Part shown: positions 39,433 to 43,864 of the stretch, piece by piece
Numbering within the stretch: position 1 is the first letter of the stretch
Layout: every line of letters starts with the position of its first letter
Assembly: GCA_964415465.1 (NCBI GenBank)
Contig: CAYQAL010000004.1
Coordinates: 1-43,864, forward strand
DNA: 43,864 bases
Source of the DNA: JAGOTP01 sp964415465
GTDB taxonomy: Bacteria > Patescibacteriota > Patescibacteriia > 2-12-FULL-60-25
Direction: 5' to 3'
The notes under the pieces: model-generated
Databases searched by the model: none
What the model saw: only the letters and a program-made list of their open reading frames with translations
Told to the model about the DNA's origin: nothing
Translations under genes and position numbers: made by a program

Positions 39433-40152
39433 GTGAGAACCATCGACGACTGGGTGACGCAGTTCCAGGCCCTCTATGGGACCCGGAACGAAAAACAATT
39501 TCGGCGAAGCCTGCTCAGACGAATCGCCTTCCTGCATCGCGGTTTTCGGAAGCTCAGCCAAGTGATCCGAAAGCGCGAAGAGGCGGAGAAGCGAGAGCTT
39601 CTGCCTACTGCTCTGGCTCGTGTCGTTGGCTACCTGATCGCGGTGGTCCAGCACTACACGAACCTGCCGTTCACCAAGACCCTGGTGCGGAAGTTCTGCC
39701 AAGGTAAGTGCGCCTACTGCGGGAAACCGAAGTGCGGCTGCCCCAAGATCGGACGGCACGAGGTCAAGCTCGGCCGAGGAGTGATCAAGGCGAACGAACT
39801 CACGATTGAGCAACTAGCACAGCTGCTCGATACGACCTACGGCAACACCAACCGCGAGCGCGGTCTCCTCTGGATCCTGCAGAAGCTGGTCGAAGAAATC
39901 GACGAACTGTGGGAGCTGGAAGAACAGATCGACTGTCGTGAGGTGGACTTGTATACGGCTCGTCGCGAACTCGCCCTGGAAGCAGCCGACGTCCTGGCCT
40001 GGATCATCGCTGTAGCGAACTACTTCCAGGTCGACCTCGAAGCGGCGCTTGAAGCGCGCTATGGCACGGGCTGCTGGAGTTGCCACACAACTCCCTGCTC
40101 ATGCCAGATTCCACCTCGGAGAAGCACTCGTCGCAAACGGCGTTCCCGCTGA
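39433..40152 (+). CDS. Tandem MazG-like protein with Cys-rich ends (foreign cassette 2)
   Basis: A 239-residue helical protein that looks like two related MazG-type nucleotide pyrophosphohydrolase modules. The second has the full metal motif: LVEEIDELWE (ExxE-type) and later LEAADVLAW (ExxD), then NYFQVDLEAALEARYG. The first (FLHRGFRKLSQVI ... VVGYLIAVVQHYTNLPF) has the same end layout but lacks the acidic residues. Each module closes with a Cys knuckle: CAYCGKPKCGC and CWSCHTTPCSC, possibly zinc-binding. The C-terminal tail is very basic (RRSTRRKRRSR). Start GTG 39433 follows SD GGAGG (39420-39424) by 8 nt; an earlier in-frame GTG at 39361 overlaps the terminator. MazG proteins hydrolyse NTPs or dNTPs; substrate here unknown. 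G+C is higher than in neighbours. Confidence 0.75.
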   Translation: MRTIDDWVTQFQALYGTRNEKQFRRSLLRRIAFLHRGFRKLSQVIRKREEAEKRELLPTALARVVGYLIAVVQHYTNLPFTKTLVRKFCQGKCAYCGKPKCGCPKIGRHEVKLGRGVIKANELTIEQLAQLLDTTYGNTNRERGLLWILQKLVEEIDELWELEEQIDCREVDLYTARRELALEAADVLAWIIAVANYFQVDLEAALEARYGTGCWSCHTTPCSCQIPPRRSTRRKRRSR

Positions 40153-40166
40153 ACACCGAACAACAC

Positions 40167-40213
40167 CCCACCCCGCGGACGGAGGACCGCTCGGTGGGTT
40201 CTTCGTTTTTTTA
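40167..40213 (+). terminator. Strong terminator of cassette 2
   Basis: CCCACC-cc-GCGG (40167-40178) pairs with CCGC-tc-GGTGGG (40187-40198), followed by TTCTTCGTTTTTTT. The layout parallels the cassette 1 terminator. Confidence 0.9.
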
Positions 40214-40248
40214 GGCAACTCACCTATCATAGAGCCACTCCTTCCTCT

Positions 40249-40977
40249 ATGTCCTTCTTAAAATATCATCAGGCGTACCTTGGGGCGTTTTTCTTGTTTA
40301 TTAGTGTCCTATGTTTCGGGATCGGCGGATTCTATGCGAAAGAGAGTCACAGCTTCCTCACGCAAGGTGAACGAACAGAGGGAGTCGTCATACAAATGGA
40401 TAGAAAGCGCGGCTCATCCAAATCTGGTACCGGTATACGGTATGTCTACGCTCCTATCTTCGAGTTCAAGGACAGAGCCAACAAGACACATGTCGTGCGG
40501 TCATCGAGCTGGAGCGATCCTCCCGCCTTCACAGAAGGAGAAAACGTAGAAGTTCTCTATCGCGCTCAAACGCCAGATGATGCGGTTATCAATTCATTCA
40601 GTCAGTTATGGCTTATTCCAACGATTACCGGGTCAGTTGGGCTCGTGATGGCCATCGTCGGCATCTTCTGCATCGTCTTATTCGTCAAAAAGCGCAAACT
40701 GGAAGAGTGGTTACGTCAAAATGGTCAACGCATTCCAACCGACATCCAAGGTTCGGAATTGAATCGTCAGATCAAGGTCAACGGTCGCTCGCCCTATCGG
40801 CTCATCACAACCTGGAAAGATCCCGCCACACAAACCATCTACACATTCAAAAGTGATAGCCTCTGGGAAGACCCGATGAACAAGCTCCAAGGACGAAAAA
40901 CGGTAGATGTCTTGATCAAACCTGGTGATCCAACGAAATACTGGATGGACCTTAGTGTACTTGGATACAACGCTTAG
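40249..40977 (+). CDS. DUF3592-type membrane protein
   Basis: A 242-residue protein with two membrane segments (LGAFFLFISVLCFGIGGFY at the start; LIPTITGSVGLVMAIVGIFCIVLFV in the middle). A DUF3592-like domain lies between them (GERTEGVVIQMD..., YAPIFEFKDRANKTHVV, GENVEVLYRAQTPDDAVINSF). A second related half follows the second segment (GSELNRQIKVNGRSPYRLITTWKDP, KTVDVLIKPGDPTKYWMDL). It has native base composition and no SD. A TATCAT box is 18 nt before ATG. Its stop overlaps that of the convergent next gene by 4 nt (bases TTAG). Confidence 0.75.
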   Translation: MSFLKYHQAYLGAFFLFISVLCFGIGGFYAKESHSFLTQGERTEGVVIQMDRKRGSSKSGTGIRYVYAPIFEFKDRANKTHVVRSSSWSDPPAFTEGENVEVLYRAQTPDDAVINSFSQLWLIPTITGSVGLVMAIVGIFCIVLFVKKRKLEEWLRQNGQRIPTDIQGSELNRQIKVNGRSPYRLITTWKDPATQTIYTFKSDSLWEDPMNKLQGRKTVDVLIKPGDPTKYWMDLSVLGYNA

Positions 40978-41696
40978 GGAATCAGCTTACAATCCAATCC
41001 AAAGAGATAGGTTTTCACGCTTCCATGTTGTTTGAAGCGGTAGTCTCGGCCGTTATAGACAATCGTCGCTACGCCATCTTGCGGTACGCCCAATTGAATC
41101 GCTTGCTGCCAGAGATCACGTAGCGGACAGATCTGGCGATCCATCACATCCGGCACGTTCGTGAACGCGGGATCATTGACGGTCTTTTCCATCCCTTTGT
41201 TCACGTAATTATACGAAAGAGTTAGCCCGCCTTGGCGGCTATTCACAAAAAAGCGCTGACCAGGACGTGAAACTTTGACGGTGACACGTTGCTGCCAAGT
41301 GGAACTGGATTGCGTGGTGCCAAGGGGCGGTGCAGTATCAGGCGGTGGCACAGCTCGAGTAAAGACGTAGTCAACTTCCGGACTCGGCCGATAGATGGCC
41401 GTCAGATCCATCGTTCCGTCGGCACGGACATGTCGAGCGTCGAATGAGAGGAGCTGCGCTCCCTCTCCAACATAGGTTTTCACCTCAGGCAATGCGGCCA
41501 CCGGATCGAATTGAGTAGCACTACCCGGTGGCGCAAAAGTTGGTCGAAGCTTCGTACTCACGTACCATCGAGGCACTAACACAGAGGCGACAACAATAGC
41601 GATAGACAAACCGATCAGTCCGAATACGAGAAATGAACTTCGATCTAACCGGCTCGAAGAAGGCTTGGTTGGAGGTAAAGGAGCAGCTGAGTGCAT
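40974..41696 (-). CDS. Membrane-anchored protein of unknown function
   Basis: A 240-residue protein. A Ser/Pro-rich cytoplasmic start of about 20 residues is followed by one membrane span (FLVFGLIGLSIAIVVASVLV) and an outside domain with TYVGEGAQLLSFDARHVRADGTMDL and VDYVFTRAVPPP. Near the end are CPLRDLWQQAIQLGVP and GLDCKLIP, with two Cys that could pair. The middle resembles no family I know. A TAACAT -10 box lies 6 nt before ATG 41696 on the minus strand, again a leaderless layout. It sits between two GC-rich cassettes but has native composition. Confidence 0.75.
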   Translation of the reverse strand: MHSAAPLPPTKPSSSRLDRSSFLVFGLIGLSIAIVVASVLVPRWYVSTKLRPTFAPPGSATQFDPVAALPEVKTYVGEGAQLLSFDARHVRADGTMDLTAIYRPSPEVDYVFTRAVPPPDTAPPLGTTQSSSTWQQRVTVKVSRPGQRFFVNSRQGGLTLSYNYVNKGMEKTVNDPAFTNVPDVMDRQICPLRDLWQQAIQLGVPQDGVATIVYNGRDYRFKQHGSVKTYLFGLDCKLIP

Positions 41697-41718
41697 AGGG
41701 GTATGTTACCTCATTTCG

Positions 41719-41747
41719 TTGACGGAGAAAACGCAAAATGCTAGCGT
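41719..41747 (+). promoter_or_regulatory. Promoter of cassette 3
   Basis: TTGACG (41719-41724), 17-bp spacer, TAGCGT (41742-41747), about 50 nt before the ATG. Confidence 0.5.
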
Positions 41748-41796
41748 TCCTCGTTCCTTTCACGCTCCTCAACGCCTCTCCTGCCAGGAGGTCTCC

Positions 41797-42657
41797 ATGG
41801 ATAAGAAAAAGCCACCAGCGCTTGCACAGGTGCTCAACCTAGCCACGACGTACGATCTCCGCACCGGCGTTCGGCTCCTCTTCGAGGGCAAGATGCCCGA
41901 CGCCCAGCGGATCGCAACCGCGATTTCGCTCATGCCGCTCCTCGCGGCCAAGCATGCACCATTGGCGCGCGGCATCATCCGACTGTTCGCGAGCAGCGAC
42001 CGCGCCTACCTCTGGTGGCGGCTGTACGTGAACACGAAGGCGAAAGCCGATCTCAACGAGGCAGAGGCGAACTACAAGCTCTACCTCCCCCACCAGGACC
42101 TCCGCAGCCGCATACCAGACAGAGACGCCCTGGCAAGTGCTCTGGCGACCTGCGCGATCAAGGAGATGACTCCAAGCGACATCAGTACGCTTCGTCGAGG
42201 CTTGAACGACATCAAGCGCGACGATCTCCGGCAGGAGACGGCCGTGCTCGTCGGACTGGCACGCGCGCCCAAGCCCGAGACGACGCCCATCTACGATGCG
42301 GCGACGCGCGAAGGGCTGCTCGCGGGCTACCGCACTAATATCGAGACGCTTCTCACGAAGACGTCTCCCGAACCGTGGCTCATCCTGAACGACCTGGGCG
42401 AGATCGCGCTTCTCGGCGCCACCGACGAAGCCACCGTCGCTCTCGAGTCGGGCTCGAAGATCGCGGCCAAGATCAGGCTCAAGGAAGTCCCGGACTTCGT
42501 CGACTACGTCTACACGTGCGCCATCCGCGGTGCCCTCAACCAGCGGAACGTCGCACAAGCGCGCACCTACGCGGACAAGATCCGCTCGCCCGGCACCAAG
42601 GCCATCGCCTACGTGAGAATCGGTCTGGCTGTCTCAATGCAACGGAGCGTGAACTGA
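41797..42657 (+). CDS. GC-rich all-helical protein of unknown function (foreign cassette 3)
   Basis: A 286-residue protein that is predicted to be almost entirely helical, with Ala/Leu-rich helix pairs reminiscent of TPR-like solenoids (ARGIIRLFASSDRAYLWWRLY; DFVDYVYTCAIRGALNQRNVAQARTYADKI; GTKAIAYVRIGLAVSMQ). No signal peptide, no catalytic motif. It has G+C well above its neighbours, a strong SD AGGAGG (41786-41791) 5 nt before ATG 41797, an own promoter and a terminator. Upstream CCTGCCAGGAGG closely matches cassette 2 (CCTGCCACGGAGG). Function unknown; probably a transferred single-gene unit. Confidence 0.75.
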   Translation: MDKKKPPALAQVLNLATTYDLRTGVRLLFEGKMPDAQRIATAISLMPLLAAKHAPLARGIIRLFASSDRAYLWWRLYVNTKAKADLNEAEANYKLYLPHQDLRSRIPDRDALASALATCAIKEMTPSDISTLRRGLNDIKRDDLRQETAVLVGLARAPKPETTPIYDAATREGLLAGYRTNIETLLTKTSPEPWLILNDLGEIALLGATDEATVALESGSKIAAKIRLKEVPDFVDYVYTCAIRGALNQRNVAQARTYADKIRSPGTKAIAYVRIGLAVSMQRSVN

Positions 42658-42683
42658 TTCAGAACAATCCACCCTTCTTTCTC

Positions 42684-42750
42684 CGCACCCGCGGCAGCGC
42701 ACTCGCTTTCTTGCTTGCGAAGTCCGCCTCCCGGGTGCGTTGCTGTTTTA
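42684..42750 (+). terminator. Terminator of cassette 3
   Basis: CGCACCCG (42684-42691) and CGGGTGCG (42732-42739) form the base of a long hairpin followed by TTGCTGTTTTA. The 3' flank right after the gene carries AACAATCCACC, as in cassette 1. Confidence 0.65.
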
Positions 42751-42761
42751 GACAAAAAAGG

Positions 42762-42778
42762 TCATGCTTAACGCATGA
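42762..42778. promoter_or_regulatory. Palindrome over the start codon of the 42775 gene
   Basis: TCATGC (42762-42767) and GCATGA (42773-42778) flank TTAAC; the right arm contains the ATG. It could be an operator or a hairpin hiding the start, or chance. Confidence 0.3.
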
Positions 42779-43239
42779 TCCTCGACACCATCCAGTTCAT
42801 CATCGCGTGGGGCATAATCGTCTTTATCGTTGGCTATTTTTTCTACAAAACCTACCAAGCCATCCGAAATGAACCCCTCTCAAAAAAACTTGAGTCATCC
42901 CCCTGGAAGCGCATCGATGCAAAGGTCGTCGCTTCTCGAGTGACAGATACGTTTAGCTACGGCAAACAAGGGCTGGATGTCGACCTCGAATACATCGTGA
43001 ACGGAAAGACCTATACAGGAACCGGTCAGATCGTCCTCTATCGCGGAGAGAATCCTCCAACCATGGTTGAACTCGTCTATAAAGAAACCTCACCCGAGGC
43101 CTGGGAATGGCTAGAAGATCATTCGGAGCTGACAGAGACGGGCTCGAGCTCACGCTTTGTCGTCTTTTTTATTTGGCTCACGCTTATTTTGATTGGGGTT
43201 GGGGTGGTGATTGCAGTGTATTTCCCAGATAGTTTGTAA
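42775..43239 (+). CDS. Small DUF3592-type membrane protein
   Basis: A 154-residue protein with an N-terminal span (FIIAWGIIVFIVGYFFY), a single DUF3592-like domain (AKVVASRVTDTFSYGKQGLDVDLEYIVNGKTYTG...) and a C-terminal span (FVVFFIWLTLILIGVGVVIAVYF). It is the third gene with this domain in the window and the shortest. No SD; the start codon lies inside a palindrome. A P-loop kinase-like gene follows 15 nt downstream on the same strand. Function unknown. Confidence 0.75.
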   Translation: MILDTIQFIIAWGIIVFIVGYFFYKTYQAIRNEPLSKKLESSPWKRIDAKVVASRVTDTFSYGKQGLDVDLEYIVNGKTYTGTGQIVLYRGENPPTMVELVYKETSPEAWEWLEDHSELTETGSSSRFVVFFIWLTLILIGVGVVIAVYFPDSL

Positions 43240-43242
43240 AAC

Positions 43243-43248
43243 TACCAT
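43243..43248 (+). promoter_or_regulatory. -10-like box TACCAT before the P-loop gene
   Basis: TACCAT (43243-43248) ends 6 nt before ATG 43255, the same layout as other leaderless starts here. No clear -35. Confidence 0.45.
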
Positions 43249-43254
43249 TTAGCT

Positions 43255-43818
43255 ATGAACCCTCCCCTCTACTTGATCATGACTGTTGGGAAAACACACA
43301 GTGGGAAAACGACGCTTGCTCGAAAGCTTCACGAACAGCTGCCTGGTTTTTGCTTAATCGACACGGATGAAGTCATGCCCTTTCTTCGGAAACAGGTTCC
43401 AGAGATTCTGGCTTATGAAAAAAGCCTTGGACATACCTTAGATACGACAAAACTTCGTTCGAGTATTGGAAAGCTCATGATGGAAACCGCCTTCTCTTAC
43501 GGACTTTCGCTGATCGTACCGAATGGACACATCACACGGAACGTCCGCGATCAAAAGCGAGAATTGGCGCAAAAATATCATGCCAAGGTCATCTATGTAT
43601 CGTTCGAACTTCCAACAGAAGTGCTCGCAGAACGTATTCGCACGACCGTTAGATCGACCGATCCTCTAAATCTTTCAAATAGCTACGACGAGCTGCTCGA
43701 ACGTCAGCAAAAGATCTTTGAAGAGCCCTCTGCTGAGGAGGCGGATTATTTCTTCACTATCAAACAGGCTTCGGATTGCGATCAGGTGATGGAGCAGATG
43801 TTAGCGATTGTTAAATAA
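43255..43818 (+). CDS. P-loop kinase-like ATPase (AAA_33/zeta-toxin-like fold)
   Basis: A 187-residue P-loop protein. Walker A GKTHSGKTT lies at residues 12-20 after a LIMTV strand. Then come CLIDTDEVMPFLRK, typical of small-molecule or nucleic-acid end kinases, LIVPNGHITRN in the middle, the VIYVSFELPTEVLAERI strand-helix with a lid-like Arg stretch (RIRTTVRSTDP), and DYFFTIK near the end. The order fits the AAA_33 kinase group, which includes polynucleotide kinase-, gluconate kinase- and zeta-toxin-like proteins. The substrate cannot be told. No antitoxin-like partner is seen next to it within the window. The 46 bases after it hold no gene. Confidence 0.8.
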   Translation: MNPPLYLIMTVGKTHSGKTTLARKLHEQLPGFCLIDTDEVMPFLRKQVPEILAYEKSLGHTLDTTKLRSSIGKLMMETAFSYGLSLIVPNGHITRNVRDQKRELAQKYHAKVIYVSFELPTEVLAERIRTTVRSTDPLNLSNSYDELLERQQKIFEEPSAEEADYFFTIKQASDCDQVMEQMLAIVK

Positions 43819-43864
43819 TCGTCTTTGCAACTCGAGATCAAGGACTCGATACTAAATTGCTTTT

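Noticed and set aside
43255..43818. Zeta-type toxin of a toxin-antitoxin pair
   Set aside because: The fold could fit, but no small antitoxin gene adjoins it and small-molecule kinases share the same motifs.
1..43864. CRISPR array, insertion sequence or prophage
   Set aside because: No regularly spaced direct repeats, no cas, transposase, integrase or phage structural genes were seen.

Overview
The window looks like a 44 kb piece of a small, streamlined bacterial genome of about 50% G+C, most likely from the Candidate Phyla Radiation (Patescibacteria). This placement is inference. It rests on tightly packed essential genes, near absence of Shine-Dalgarno (SD) sequences in the native genes, and promoters whose -10 hexamer ends only 6-9 nt before the start codon, implying leaderless mRNAs. 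A 100-N scaffold gap (2141-2240) interrupts pheT.

Layout. Positions 1-16.1 kb are mostly plus strand: pheS (cut by the window edge), pheT, two membrane or exported proteins, dnaE, a beta-CASP RNA hydrolase, then minus-strand nudix and GH1 genes, typA, a DEDD exonuclease, a minus-strand acidic protein, rmuC and an ElyC/SanA-type gene. From 16.1 to 33.3 kb everything is minus strand. It forms three blocks: greA-lysS-nucleotidyltransferase-serS-alr-ftsQ-like; uvrD/recB-like helicase-nuclease, DUF721, membrane protein, mreB-mreC-mreD-mrdA; and a large membrane protein with tgt. From 33.3 kb to the end orientation is mixed: DUF3592 genes, tRNA-Val(UAC), recO, ruvX, rnhB, gpsA, an M29-type peptidase and a P-loop kinase. 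Three GC-rich genes interrupt this part (38.7-39.3, 39.4-40.2 and 41.8-42.7 kb), each with its own promoter, strong SD and terminator.

Main inference: the chromosome terminus (dif region) lies at about 16.3-16.7 kb. Genes converge there. The plus strand is G-rich to the left and C-rich to the right regardless of gene direction. A 28-bp XerCD/dif-like site sits at 16670-16697. A repeated 16-mer (ACATTTTACGACGCAA and variants, eight sites) points toward this region from both sides. The stretch 16252-16708 has no gene but many hairpins.

Other non-coding structure: a strongly folded region of about 290 nt upstream of the GH1 gene (10806-11092), and a family of three intergenic long-hairpin elements with homologous loops (7655-7744, 11152-11248, 13823-13910).

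Functionally the window serves translation (pheST, serS, lysS, typA, tgt, tRNA-Val), replication and repair (dnaE, recO, ruvX, rnhB, rmuC, uvrD-like), and cell shape and wall synthesis (alr, ftsQ-like, mreBCD, mrdA). Much of the last two groups is packed into the two long minus-strand operons.
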